From Paenibacillus marchantiae (lineage in GTDB: Bacteria; Bacillota; Bacilli; Paenibacillales; Paenibacillaceae), in assembly GCF_028771845.1 (NCBI RefSeq), contig NZ_CP118270.1, positions 868,001 to 932,000 on the forward strand: DNA of 64,000 bases. Reading direction: 5' to 3'. Below, piece after piece: positions 8,894 to 17,470 of the stretch; the first letter of the stretch is position 1; the number at the start of each line of letters is the position of its first letter. The translations under genes and the position numbers were made by a program. The notes beneath the pieces are model-generated. The model was not told the DNA's origin. It did no database searches and saw nothing but the letters and a program-made list of their open reading frames with translations.

Positions 8894-8910
8894 AATAGAT
8901 TGATTTAAAT

Positions 8911-9234
8911 TTAATCCACGTAGCCTGCGAGACCTTTTTCCATCAAGTAGTCCATTTCAGCATCCAGTATGCCTTCAACGGTTAGTTCATCCAGCTTTAC
9001 ATCTTTGCGGCTCAAAATGTAGTCGGCCAGATCGTCACCGTCGATATCCACGTCGCCTTTGGCATTTTCATGCGCCTTGTTAATGTACGCCTGCTCGTGC
9101 TTCAGGACAAGAGCGATATTCGCTTCGCTTGCCTTCGTCTTCTCTGCAATATATGCCTTCATTTCCTGTTCATTCATTGAATTTGCTTCAGTCACGTTAA
9201 AGTCAGCTCCTTGATTCATACGTTCTGTTGCCAT
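8911..9234 (-). CDS. Hypothetical acidic protein, 107 residues
   Basis: A soluble, strongly acidic, mostly helical protein with no signal peptide. The C-terminal half contains DVDIDGDDLADYILSRKDV, which resembles a calcium-type acidic loop, and ends in DYLMEKGLAGYVD. I do not recognise the family. The codon pattern and amino-acid make-up look like a real gene. The start at 9234 gives the full length; a Met 19 codons further in (MNEQEMKAYIAEKTKA) is an alternative that also fits a compact helical domain. It stands alone between a terminator and the end of the sensor-kinase gene, whose stop is 45 bases to the right. Confidence 0.55.
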   Translation of the reverse strand: MATERMNQGADFNVTEANSMNEQEMKAYIAEKTKASEANIALVLKHEQAYINKAHENAKGDVDIDGDDLADYILSRKDVKLDELTVEGILDAEMDYLMEKGLAGYVD

Positions 9235-9279
9235 TGTAGCATAGGTTAACCCACAACAGACATGCCTTATTCCTTATCC

Positions 9280-10581
9280 CTAGGATAAACGAACGTAAAA
9301 TGTTGCACCTTCCCCTACTACACTGCGGGCGTAAATCTCACCTTTGTGCTGCTCCACGATCGACCTTGCAATTGCAAGACCCAATCCATGTCCACCATGT
9401 TTCCGTGCTCTGGAGGCATCCGTGCGATAGAAGCGATCGAAGATCCGGTCCAGATGTTCGTGTGCAATGCCTTCTCCCGTGTTGGAAACGGCCAGCACGA
9501 CGTCATTGTTCTGTTTCTTCAACGATACGTTGACGGAACCTTTGGCTCTGGAGTATTTCACAGCATTATCGAGCAAAATCAGAATGACCTGCTTGATCTG
9601 TTCGCTGTTGCCATGAACCATGAGCTGCGGCTCAATGCTGTAGTCCAGGGATATATTTTTCTCAAAAATCACGGCCTCCATCGTTAAGATAATCGTCTCC
9701 ACCGCATCGCTCATATTGAATTTGGCATGAATCATCGAGGATCTTGAATCGTCAATTTGAGTCAGATATAACAGATCATTCGTCAGTCCCGACATGCGTT
9801 CCGTCTCCGACTTGATGTAATGCAGCCATTTGGCTTGATTCTCAATCGTATCCTCCCGGTTCGCGAGAAGCACATCTGTGTTGGTATTAATGATCGCCAG
9901 CGGCGTTTTCAACTCATGTGAAGCATCGGCTATGAACTGCTTTTGCTTTTCAAAGGCTTCCTTAACCGGGGTAATAGATCGATTGGCGAAATAACGGCTC
10001 AGGAAGTAGATGACGATCAGCATGATCAAACCCACGACGGCAAAAGTATAAATCAGATTCGTAAGGATGCCCTGTTGGGCCGTCACATCGATGAACACAA
10101 TCATATGCCCTGTGCTGCTCGGGTCGATCACATAAGCCCAGTCCGTTCCATTGAGTGTAAACTGTCCGGTCTTGCGATCCAGATCGTCGACTTTATTCAC
10201 CTTTTGCAAAGCTTCAGTATAGAACGTGTCATCCATATCAAACCTGGAGTGTGCATCCGTGATTTTCCATTCACTGTCCGTCTTGACCATGAACGATACA
10301 GAGCGTCCTGGCGGTGAATTCGGATCACTCCCTGGTGCTCCATTCGCAATGGAATCGGACGGTAGTGATCCCGTCCCCGAATCTCTGTCATCACCGCGAG
10401 GCATCTTGCTGGAGTTGTAAGGCCCATGATAGAAATCCGACACTTTGAACAGTTCCATGTTGGTTTCCCGCTGTACATTCTGGTACGTAATGATGTAGAT
10501 CGTGGCAAAGGCAACCAGCATCATAATTGATATGGATACCAGGTTCACGATCAGAAATCGGTTTCTGAGTTTCTTGAACAT
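9280..10581 (-). CDS. Sensor histidine kinase
   Basis: A 433-residue membrane kinase. Transmembrane segment 1 is near 8-32 and segment 2 near 175-198, enclosing an extracellular loop of about 140 residues rich in Gly/Ser/Asp/Pro. HisKA carries the phospho-acceptor His in DASHELKTPLAI. The ATPase part has the N box (ILILLDNAVKYS), G1 (SNTGEGI), F box (DRFYRTD) and G2 (GGHGLGLAI). The ATG overlaps the stop of the upstream response-regulator gene by one base (TGATG), so the pair is translationally coupled. It is divergent from the VTC/DUF4956 operon, which is the obvious candidate target. The signal is unknown. Confidence 0.92.
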   Translation of the reverse strand: MFKKLRNRFLIVNLVSISIMMLVAFATIYIITYQNVQRETNMELFKVSDFYHGPYNSSKMPRGDDRDSGTGSLPSDSIANGAPGSDPNSPPGRSVSFMVKTDSEWKITDAHSRFDMDDTFYTEALQKVNKVDDLDRKTGQFTLNGTDWAYVIDPSSTGHMIVFIDVTAQQGILTNLIYTFAVVGLIMLIVIYFLSRYFANRSITPVKEAFEKQKQFIADASHELKTPLAIINTNTDVLLANREDTIENQAKWLHYIKSETERMSGLTNDLLYLTQIDDSRSSMIHAKFNMSDAVETIILTMEAVIFEKNISLDYSIEPQLMVHGNSEQIKQVILILLDNAVKYSRAKGSVNVSLKKQNNDVVLAVSNTGEGIAHEHLDRIFDRFYRTDASRARKHGGHGLGLAIARSIVEQHKGEIYARSVVGEGATFYVRLS

Positions 10582-11258
10582 CAGGACGTCACCTCAAGTA
10601 CGTACCCCACACCCCGAATCGTATTGATGCGGACCGAGGAGTTCAGGAAGGTTAATTTTTTGCGTAAAAACGAGATGTACACCTCCACATTGTTATACTC
10701 CACTTCCGAATCGAAACCCCACAATTTCTCAATAATCTGCTCTTTGGAAGTAATGGCCTGTTTGCGCGTGATTAGCAGTTCCAGCAGTTCATTCTCTTTC
10801 AGATTCAGCTTGATCTCCTTGCCTTGCACACTTAGCTTCAGCTGCGTTGTGTTCAATTCGACGTCACCGAACTTCAGTCCATCCTCTGGAACGACTTCTC
10901 CCTTCCTTCTCAGGGCTGCCCGAATCCGTGCGAGCAATTCCTCCGTGGCAAAGGGCTTTGCTATATAATCATCGGCTCCATAATCCAGCCCGGTCACTTT
11001 GTCTGAAATTTCTCCTTTGGCTGTGAGCAGAATGACAGGCGTATGATTGCCTTCGCTGCGCAGTTTCTTCAGCACGGTAATCCCGTCCATTTCCGGCATC
11101 ATGATGTCCAGCAGCAACAGATCATAGATTCCACTCAGCGCATAATCCAGACCCGATCTCCCGTCATGCACCATGTCTACAGAGTAATTGTGTTTTTTCA
11201 ATATTTGCGATACGGCTTCTGCCAAATGAACCTCATCTTCCGCAATAAGTATTCTCAT
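10581..11258 (-). CDS. OmpR-family response regulator
   Basis: A receiver domain (residues 1-120; acidic pair EDE near the N-terminus, phospho-acceptor Asp in LLLDIMMPEMDG, Thr in LLTAKGE, Lys in IAKPF) joined to an OmpR winged helix (about 130-222; ending INTIRGVGYVLE). The frame is open to an ATG at 11279, but the ATG at 11258 starts exactly at the family's usual MRILIAEDE; no ribosome site precedes 11279. It is first in a two-gene operon with the kinase. Two inverted copies of a 19-bp box in the divergent region to its right probably bind it. Confidence 0.9.
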   Translation of the reverse strand: MRILIAEDEVHLAEAVSQILKKHNYSVDMVHDGRSGLDYALSGIYDLLLLDIMMPEMDGITVLKKLRSEGNHTPVILLTAKGEISDKVTGLDYGADDYIAKPFATEELLARIRAALRRKGEVVPEDGLKFGDVELNTTQLKLSVQGKEIKLNLKENELLELLITRKQAITSKEQIIEKLWGFDSEVEYNNVEVYISFLRKKLTFLNSSVRINTIRGVGYVLEVTS

Positions 11259-11330
11259 CGGTTCTTCATTCCTCTGCATGAATTGGTTTCGATATATGTC
11301 AATCTATTATACCAACGATTGTAGCAACCG

Positions 11331-11430
11331 AACCTTGAATCAATCTTAATTCCACTTTTTTCGCGAACTATTAAAGGAAGGTAAAAAAAGATCAACGGAA
11401 TGTAAAATCATTTAAGATTCATTCAAGGTT
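11331..11430. promoter_or_regulatory. Two inverted copies of a 19-bp box between the two-component system and the VTC operon
   Basis: The box AACCTTGAATCAATCTTAA at 11331-11349 recurs on the other strand at 11412-11430 (plus strand TTAAGATTCATTCAAGGTT), 18 of 19 bases matching. Each box contains two TTAAG/TTCAAG-like half-sites about 10-11 bp apart, the spacing usual for tandem OmpR-family binding. One copy faces each divergent gene. I infer response-regulator operators, giving both autoregulation and control of the VTC operon. Confidence 0.6.
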
Positions 11431-11509
11431 GGGGCTCTAAGATACAGACATGGAAGCAATACACGATGCAACAAAACATACAAAACATGGATGAAAGGAC
11501 TGAACCCCA

Positions 11510-12328
11510 ATGGCAATTGAAGTATTCAACCGATATGAGAGCAAGTATCTTCTCACCGATGAGCAGTACGAGAACTTCTACACCGACTTGCTGAAGTATA
11601 TGGAGCTGGACGCCTATAACAAGAAACACGAGTTTTACTCCATTAGCAACCTGTACTTTGATACTCCGCAGGATTCCCTGATCCGCGCCAGTCTCTCCAA
11701 ACCCAAATACAAGGAGAAGCTGAGACTGCGGGCATACGGAGTTCCTGAAGAGAATGCGAAGGTATATCTGGAGATCAAAAAGAAAGTATTTGGCCTGGTG
11801 AACAAACGCCGAACTGCCCTGAAGCTGGATGAAGCCTACGAATTCGTACGGACAGGCAAAGCGCCTGATCTCGCCGATTATATGAACAAACAGGTTGTCG
11901 AAGAGATCAAGTATTTCCTCCGGCTGTACGATCTGGAACCAAAAGTATATCTGGCGTATGAACGCAAAGCGTTGTTCGACAAGAACAGCCGCGATCTCCG
12001 CATCACCTTTGATACCAACATCCGCAGTCGCAGATACGATCTGAAGCTGGAGCAAGGGGATTACGGTGAACCACTGGTGAAAGATGGACGCTGGCTGATG
12101 GAAGTAAAAGCCGAGAAAACCGTTCCGATGTGGCTCTCTCAACTGTTATCCGAACACGGCCTATATCGCACCGGATTCTCGAAATACGGCAATGAGTACA
12201 GACATCTGGCCAGAACAACCAACCTGAACTACCAGACGGAACGAGAATTGCTGCCGGGTACCGATTTCAAACCATCCATAGAACAAGAAAAAACAATCAC
12301 AGAAAGAGAGCGTGTAGTATATGCTTGA
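11510..12328 (+). CDS. VTC-domain protein, polyphosphate polymerase-like
   Basis: A 272-residue soluble protein covering a whole VTC domain (triphosphate-tunnel fold). The expected strands and basic residues are seen in order: NRYESKYLL, ISNLYFDTP, KEKLRLRAYG, VYLEIKKK, ITFDTNIRSR, LMEVKAEKTVPMWLSQLL and FSKYGNEYRHL. In yeast Vtc4 this fold makes polyphosphate from ATP; bacterial members with DUF4956 neighbours are largely uncharacterised. There is no membrane segment or SPX domain here. The gene overlaps the next ORF by eight bases, so the product probably works with that membrane protein. The catalytic role is inferred from the family. Confidence 0.85.
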   Translation: MAIEVFNRYESKYLLTDEQYENFYTDLLKYMELDAYNKKHEFYSISNLYFDTPQDSLIRASLSKPKYKEKLRLRAYGVPEENAKVYLEIKKKVFGLVNKRRTALKLDEAYEFVRTGKAPDLADYMNKQVVEEIKYFLRLYDLEPKVYLAYERKALFDKNSRDLRITFDTNIRSRRYDLKLEQGDYGEPLVKDGRWLMEVKAEKTVPMWLSQLLSEHGLYRTGFSKYGNEYRHLARTTNLNYQTERELLPGTDFKPSIEQEKTITERERVVYA

Positions 12329-13004
12329 TTCCATTTTCAGCTCAGCTTTAACAGATACCACCCTAACTTTTAGTAATGCAATTCTAACGATCGGACTTGC
12401 CATCATCATGGGGGTCATCATCAGCCTGACGTACATGAAGACAAATCAAAGCACATATTCCCAAAGCTTCACACTAACTATGGTCGTCTTGCCAGTCATC
12501 GTAGCCATCATCATTCTTCTGATCGGCAGCAACATTGCCCGTGCATTCAGCCTCGCGGGTGCCTTCTCCATCATCCGATTCAGAAGTGCGCCTGGTGACC
12601 CGAAAGACATTGCTTATGTTTTGTTCACCATGGCTTCCGGTCTTGCCTGCGGTGTAGGCGCATTCGGTTATGCCGTAATGTTCACCATCATCCTGTGTGT
12701 ACTGATGTTTGTCCTGAGCCGCTTCAACTTCGGAGCGAAGAAAAGCCAGCAAAAAACGTTGAAAGTGACTATTCCCGAGAATCTGAGTTACGAAGAAGCA
12801 CTGGACGAAGTATTCCACAAATTCAATGTCGTACATGAGCTCAAAAAAATCAGAACAACCGAACTTGGCAGTCTGTACGAGCTGGTCTACAACGTCACCA
12901 TTCATGAAAGTGTCAATCAAAAAGAATTCCTCGACATGATCCGTACCCGAAACGGTAATCTGGATATCTCGTTAACTATGAGTCCAACAGCCACTGAATA
13001 TTAA
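12321..13004 (+). CDS. DUF4956 membrane protein
   Basis: A 227-residue protein with about four transmembrane segments in residues 15-135 and a soluble C-terminal domain (about 145-225) that looks like an alpha/beta ferredoxin-type fold. The segment GSNIARAFSLAGAFSIIRFR followed by SAPGDPKD is the recognisable DUF4956 signature. It is translationally coupled to the VTC gene (eight-base overlap), and the lipoprotein gene follows 22 bases later. The constant pairing of VTC and DUF4956 that I recall from other Firmicutes suggests a membrane partner, perhaps an export channel or anchor for the polymer made by the VTC domain. That is inference. Confidence 0.85.
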   Translation: MLDSIFSSALTDTTLTFSNAILTIGLAIIMGVIISLTYMKTNQSTYSQSFTLTMVVLPVIVAIIILLIGSNIARAFSLAGAFSIIRFRSAPGDPKDIAYVLFTMASGLACGVGAFGYAVMFTIILCVLMFVLSRFNFGAKKSQQKTLKVTIPENLSYEEALDEVFHKFNVVHELKKIRTTELGSLYELVYNVTIHESVNQKEFLDMIRTRNGNLDISLTMSPTATEY

Positions 13005-13026
13005 AATTCGAAGGGAACGATATAAT

Positions 13027-15351
13027 ATGAAAAAGAAAATCATAACTGGCAGCAAACTGTGGTCCGTCGCGATGATTACTGCAATGGTTACGGCTTGCAG
13101 CGCTCCGGCAGCAACGAACAGCACTGCAAACGCCGCAGTGTCAACGACAGGGACAACCAAAACCGTATCCGTCAGTGAACAAACCTCGGTGAAGTATGCC
13201 GATCTGGTCACAATGGATGCAGACGATACCAACGTTAGCTGGAGTGCAACAGATTCCACAACGATTAAGCTGAACGGGACGACCGCTTCCATCACAGGAT
13301 CGGGTGCAAAAGCAGCAAACGGATCAGTAACCATCTCTGCAGCAGGTACCTATGTACTTAGCGGCAAACTTACCGATGGACAGATTGTAGTTAATGTTGC
13401 TGATAAGGGCACCGTACATCTCGTATTAAACGGGGCAACAATCAATGATAACGACAGTGCAGCCATCTATATCCAGAAAGCGGGCAAAGCTATCATTACG
13501 CTGGAGGAAGGAACCGAGAATGCTGTCTCCGATGGCAAGACATACGTATACGCCGACGCTGCAACGGATGAGCCGGATGCAGCCATCTTCAGCAAGGCAG
13601 ACCTGACGTTCAATGGTACAGGCAAGCTGACGGTTACAGGCAACTACAATGAAGGTATTACGAGCAAGGATGATCTGAAAATCGTCAGTGGCACAATTAA
13701 CGTCAAATCTGCGGATGATGGCATCAAAGGTAAAGATATGGTGGCCATTCAAGCCGGTACCATTACCATTGATTCAGAAGGTGACGGCATTAAATCCACA
13801 AACGATACGGATACGACTAAAGGCTTCGTTGCCATTGCTGGAGGTACATTCAACATCCAGAGCGGCAGCGACGGCATTCAAGCGGAAACCGCATTGGTTA
13901 CGGATGGCGGCACATTTAACATCGTAACCGGAGGCGGCAGTGCCAATGCACCAGAAAAAGTAGAAGAAGGACCATTTGGCGGCGGTGGCGGCGGATGGGG
14001 TGGCGGTACACCTCCAACCGATATGGGTACACCACCGGATGGTGAACCACCTGCTGATATGCCGAGCAATAATGGCACGAACGCAACAGGCGCAGCTCCA
14101 TCCAGCTCTACAAATGCCAAAGCACCTGCTGATTCCAATGCGGATGCAGACACAAGCACAACAACAGAAGAAGAAACGACGAGTGCCAAAGCACTTAAAG
14201 CTGGAGTTGACCTCACCGTCAATGGCGGTACGTATACGATTGATTCCATGGATGATTCCCTACACAGTAACAACAATGTAATTGTCAATGACGGCAAGTT
14301 CAGCATTGAATCCGGTGATGACGGGATTCATGCAGATCAGGCGCTTACCATTAACGGCGGAACGATCACCATTGCCAAGAGCTACGAAGGCCTTGAAGGT
14401 GCAATCATCACCCTGAACGATGGGAATGTGGATGTGACTGCATCAGATGATGGCGTGAATGCTTCGGGTGACATAACTGCAACTGACGCTAATGCTGATG
14501 CCGATGCTGCAACCACTGCAGATGACAGTACTAAAGCAGCCGATACCGATACAACTGCAGTCTCCAACACTTCTGTTACAGAGACGACTGGCACAACATC
14601 AACTACGGATCAGTCCAATCAAAGTACAGACGCGAATAGCAATGCTCGCCCACAAGGCGGTGGGCCAGGTGGTATGCCGGGTGAATCCGCCAGCAACAGT
14701 GAGCTTCATATCAACGGCGGTTCCCTCACCGTAAATGCAGGCGGCGATGGACTGGATTCGAATGGCTCCATCTATATGACAGACGGAACGGTCATTGTGA
14801 ACGGTCCAACGGATAATGGCAACGGTCCACTCGACTATGATGGTACATTCGAGATGAGTGGTGGATATTTGGTCGCTGCCGGCAGTTCCGGCATGGCACA
14901 AGGTACATCCGATACATCAACTCAAAATACAATCGTGATGACATACCCTGAAACACAAAAAGCAGGCACACTCGTTCATGTGCAAGACAGTGAAGGCAAT
15001 AACATCCTGACCTTTGCTCCAGCGAAAGATTATCAATCTGTTGTGGTTAGTTCCCCTGATCTGAAGAAGGATGGATCTTACGTGATTTACTCCGGCGGAA
15101 CATCGACGGGCAAAGCAGTGGATGGACTCTATACAGACGGAACGTATAGTGGTGGGACCAAAGTGGTTGCCTTCCAATCCACAAGCAATGTAACTTGGGT
15201 GAATGAATCTGGTGTTACAACTGCCAATACAGGTATGGGTCCAGGTGGAGGCGGTGGCCAAGGTGGATTCGGCGGCGGAAGAAACAGACCGCAATCGGGT
15301 ACAACAACCGATACTACAGGTACAACGGGCACTACGGATACCGCGAAGTAA
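13027..15351 (+). CDS. Large surface lipoprotein, beta-helix (DUF4353-type carbohydrate-binding)
   Basis: A 774-residue lipoprotein: the signal peptide ends in the lipobox VTAC (Cys about residue 24). The mature part is built of short beta repeats of the form NGGTxTIxSxDDGIHxD (for example TINGGTITI, SIESGDDGIHADQAL, SADDGIKGKD), typical of a right-handed beta-helix. Two low-complexity inserts interrupt it: a Gly/Pro/Thr-rich one near 318-395 (six Gly in a row in GPFGGGGGGWGGG) and an Asp/Ala/Thr/Ser one near 490-555. The tail is Gly-rich then Thr/Gly-rich. It is the last gene of the VTC operon. I infer cell-surface display and possible binding of an anionic polymer through the many Asp residues; no enzyme motif is visible. 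Confidence 0.8.
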   Translation: MKKKIITGSKLWSVAMITAMVTACSAPAATNSTANAAVSTTGTTKTVSVSEQTSVKYADLVTMDADDTNVSWSATDSTTIKLNGTTASITGSGAKAANGSVTISAAGTYVLSGKLTDGQIVVNVADKGTVHLVLNGATINDNDSAAIYIQKAGKAIITLEEGTENAVSDGKTYVYADAATDEPDAAIFSKADLTFNGTGKLTVTGNYNEGITSKDDLKIVSGTINVKSADDGIKGKDMVAIQAGTITIDSEGDGIKSTNDTDTTKGFVAIAGGTFNIQSGSDGIQAETALVTDGGTFNIVTGGGSANAPEKVEEGPFGGGGGGWGGGTPPTDMGTPPDGEPPADMPSNNGTNATGAAPSSSTNAKAPADSNADADTSTTTEEETTSAKALKAGVDLTVNGGTYTIDSMDDSLHSNNNVIVNDGKFSIESGDDGIHADQALTINGGTITIAKSYEGLEGAIITLNDGNVDVTASDDGVNASGDITATDANADADAATTADDSTKAADTDTTAVSNTSVTETTGTTSTTDQSNQSTDANSNARPQGGGPGGMPGESASNSELHINGGSLTVNAGGDGLDSNGSIYMTDGTVIVNGPTDNGNGPLDYDGTFEMSGGYLVAAGSSGMAQGTSDTSTQNTIVMTYPETQKAGTLVHVQDSEGNNILTFAPAKDYQSVVVSSPDLKKDGSYVIYSGGTSTGKAVDGLYTDGTYSGGTKVVAFQSTSNVTWVNESGVTTANTGMGPGGGGGQGGFGGGRNRPQSGTTTDTTGTTGTTDTAK

Positions 15352-15390
15352 GTTAAGATTCAGGTCATAAAAGCCAACAAATAAATGATT

Positions 15391-15446
15391 AAAAACAAGG
15401 GATGTCCCATACGTCATGAATATGACGGAGGACATCCCTTGTTTTT
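15391..15446 (+). terminator. Terminator of the VTC operon
   Basis: AAAAACAAGGGATGTCC pairs perfectly with GGACATCCCTTGTTTTT, with an inner CGTCA/TGACG stem. It lies 40 bases after the lipoprotein stop. Confidence 0.9.
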
Positions 15447-15577
15447 GCTATTTTGTTCTAAAGAACCTCGTACAAGCTATTCGCTCCCAATGGATGAAGG
15501 AATAACGTTGCTGATGTTCATTAAATGCTGCATTCCTTGATTATTCACCTTTTAAGATGCGGTAGGTTTGTTAGTAC

Positions 15578-16156
15578 TCAAAACGTATATACATACACCT
15601 TGGTACGCAACGTGTCCCGGCATGTGATTGTCCGTAGCGGTACCTTGCCTGGCAATGCAAAACAGACGCTAATCACCTTTGCTCCCGGAGGCAGCTCCCG
15701 AGTGAACTTGTCGACGAGTCGATTCATTGCTCCAGGAAACAAATAACAGATGACGCAATCTGCGTGTTCATATGAACTAGTATAGATGTTGCCACGGATG
15801 AATCGCAGCCGTCCCTCCAGAGAATGGCGCTTTCCCTTTGCTCGCCGTAAGCGGACACTTATAAAAGCAATCAGTTGGGAGGCCCATAAGGGAACAATTG
15901 AATTCTCAATACCCGTTAGCCGTTTGCCTGGACAATGCCTCACTACGTCCAGTGCGAGCGTTCCCCAGCCGGAGCCTGCTTCAATCACGTCACCGTAACC
16001 GGGAATACGGTTGACCTCTTGAATGACTGTCTGCCTGACGATGCTGGATGTGGGCATCGGTGAGATTCCATTTTTCCAACTGACCAGCACGATGGATACT
16101 ACCGATATAAGTGTCACCACAGCAATCAGCCATGGTATAAATTGAAATATGAACAT
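15578..16156 (-). CDS. Membrane-anchored class I SAM-dependent methyltransferase-like protein
   Basis: A 192-residue protein. A hydrophobic segment at residues 3-27 suggests a membrane anchor. The SAM motif I is VIEAGSGWGTLAL with the acidic residue of motif II in TGIENS. The later core is short: DCVICYLFPGAMNRL, then PPGAKVISVCFALPG, resembling the post-motif II region of L11/DOT1-like methyltransferases. The C-terminus is basic and ends soon after the core. Substrate unknown. It stands alone between two terminators. Methyltransferase fold is well supported, activity less so. Confidence 0.75.
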   Translation of the reverse strand: MFIFQFIPWLIAVVTLISVVSIVLVSWKNGISPMPTSSIVRQTVIQEVNRIPGYGDVIEAGSGWGTLALDVVRHCPGKRLTGIENSIVPLWASQLIAFISVRLRRAKGKRHSLEGRLRFIRGNIYTSSYEHADCVICYLFPGAMNRLVDKFTRELPPGAKVISVCFALPGKVPLRTITCRDTLRTKVYVYTF

Positions 16157-16213
16157 AACCTCAACCCTTTGGATTTTAATTAAGAGGTGGCATTTGCACC
16201 TTCATCATAACAA

Positions 16214-16253
16214 AAGAAGCTTCTCCAGGTCTAAAAAACCTGACAGAAGCTTC
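16214..16253 (-). terminator. Terminator of the FHA regulator gene
   Basis: AGAAGCTTC at 16245-16253 pairs with GAAGCTTCT at 16216-16224, plus an inner CCAGGT/ACCTG stem. Read on the minus strand it runs into TTTTG. It lies just past the stop of the gene at 16312. Confidence 0.7.
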
Positions 16254-16311
16254 CTTCTTGTTATTCTATTTTAACTATATCTCATTCCATCCCGCTGCTC
16301 ATTCCACGCAT

Positions 16312-16983
16312 TCAGTCCGGCACATGGGACTTCATGTATACACCCTTTTTGTACACCGATTTGATTGTAAAATGTACGCCCAGCTTGCGATTCGTCCGGT
16401 AGATCAGCGAGTTAATCTCGTCAATGCCTACCGGTTCACTCTCCAGCATGCTTCGCTCCGGCCACACTTGGCCGACAATCTGCTCCCGTGTCACAAAGTG
16501 ATCCAACTGGCTGTACAATAGCTTGAACAGTTGGTACTCTTTCTTGGACAGTGGAATCTCCACTTCTCCAATCTGCACCGTTTGCAGGTGATCCTGTAAA
16601 CGCACGCCCTCGCCCAGCAGGTCAGATAGCCGATATTCTCTCGTTTCTTCGAGATCCCCTTCTACGCGAAGCTGAATCAAGCCGTTGACCAGGGTCAGGC
16701 TGTCTCCTTCGGCAAACGGGTATTTCTCATAAGGAACGAGGCGCTGCCCGTTCAATTCCGTTCCATTTTTACTATCCAGATCCTCAATCCAAAGTTGCTG
16801 CTGCACATCATAATGAATGCGGCAGTGCCGCTTCGATATCAACTGATTGTAGACAGACAAGTCCAGTTCGTCTCCACCCGTATAACGCCCCACTGTAATA
16901 GAACGCCCCTGGCTGACATAAGCGAACGAACCGTCACTTTCCTGCCCTGGCGTACGAATGACGATTTTTGCCGTCTCCCGCAT
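16312..16983 (-). CDS. FHA-domain winged-helix DNA-binding protein
   Basis: A 223-residue cytoplasmic protein. Residues about 28-105 form an FHA domain with the phosphothreonine-pocket signature (VGRYTGG, LISKRHCRI, DLDSKNGTELNGQ). Residues about 128-220 form an OmpR-type winged helix (LSKKEYQLFKLLYSQ, VTREQIVGQVWP, SVYKKGVYMKS). FHA domains bind phosphothreonine, so the combination suggests a transcription factor gated by a Ser/Thr kinase rather than by a receiver Asp. EmbR of mycobacteria pairs the same two modules in the other order. No Ser/Thr kinase gene is in the window. ATG 16983 fits the N-terminus, and the gene is divergent from a 51-residue membrane peptide gene. Confidence 0.85.
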   Translation of the reverse strand: MRETAKIVIRTPGQESDGSFAYVSQGRSITVGRYTGGDELDLSVYNQLISKRHCRIHYDVQQQLWIEDLDSKNGTELNGQRLVPYEKYPFAEGDSLTLVNGLIQLRVEGDLEETREYRLSDLLGEGVRLQDHLQTVQIGEVEIPLSKKEYQLFKLLYSQLDHFVTREQIVGQVWPERSMLESEPVGIDEINSLIYRTNRKLGVHFTIKSVYKKGVYMKSHVPD

Positions 16984-17205
16984 GTTATTCTCCCACCTTC
17001 AAATATCACTCTATCTCTATGAGCGTTCCGTTCATAAATAATGATAAATTCATCAGATTTGTTCCATTGTTTGCATCCATAATAATTTATATAGTGTATA
17101 CAGGCATCGTTATATGCTTTTCTCTACTATACCAGACGTTGTGCCTTTTTTCTCATAACAGTCGTATCCATGCCCTAGCCCAATCAACAAGAGAGGTCCC
17201 TCATC

Positions 17206-17361
17206 ATGAACAAAAAAAACATTTTCATATATGTGCTGCTCGCCTTCACCCTATCCATTACATTAACAGTGCTCTCCCGCATCAATGATGATCACGGAGA
17301 ATCACTGAAAGGCACAACCACAACCGAAACTTCATGGTTGCAACTGAATACCCAGCCGTAA
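17206..17361 (+). CDS. Small single-pass membrane or secreted peptide, 51 residues
   Basis: ATG 17206 follows GAGAGG at nine-base spacing. The peptide is MNKKN, a hydrophobic helix of about 20 residues (IFIYVLLAFTLSITLTVL), then a polar Thr-rich tail ending in WLQLNTQP. This is either a type II anchored peptide or a short signal-peptide precursor. It is divergent from the FHA regulator, with 222 bp between starts, which could control it. I recognise no family. Confidence 0.5.
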   Translation: MNKKNIFIYVLLAFTLSITLTVLSRINDDHGESLKGTTTTETSWLQLNTQP

Positions 17362-17470
17362 GTATACTCTATTATAACGTGATCAACAGAAAAAACGTTT
17401 CACGAATGTCATCTTATGCTGGGTCATGCCATCCTGAACGAGGTTCGATCATAATCCGTTCATCAGAATA

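Noticed and set aside
13878..14594. Ser/Val/Ala-rich open frames on the minus strand across the beta-helix lipoprotein gene
   Set aside because: They are reverse readings of the Gly/Thr/Asp-rich repeats and show low complexity without start signals.
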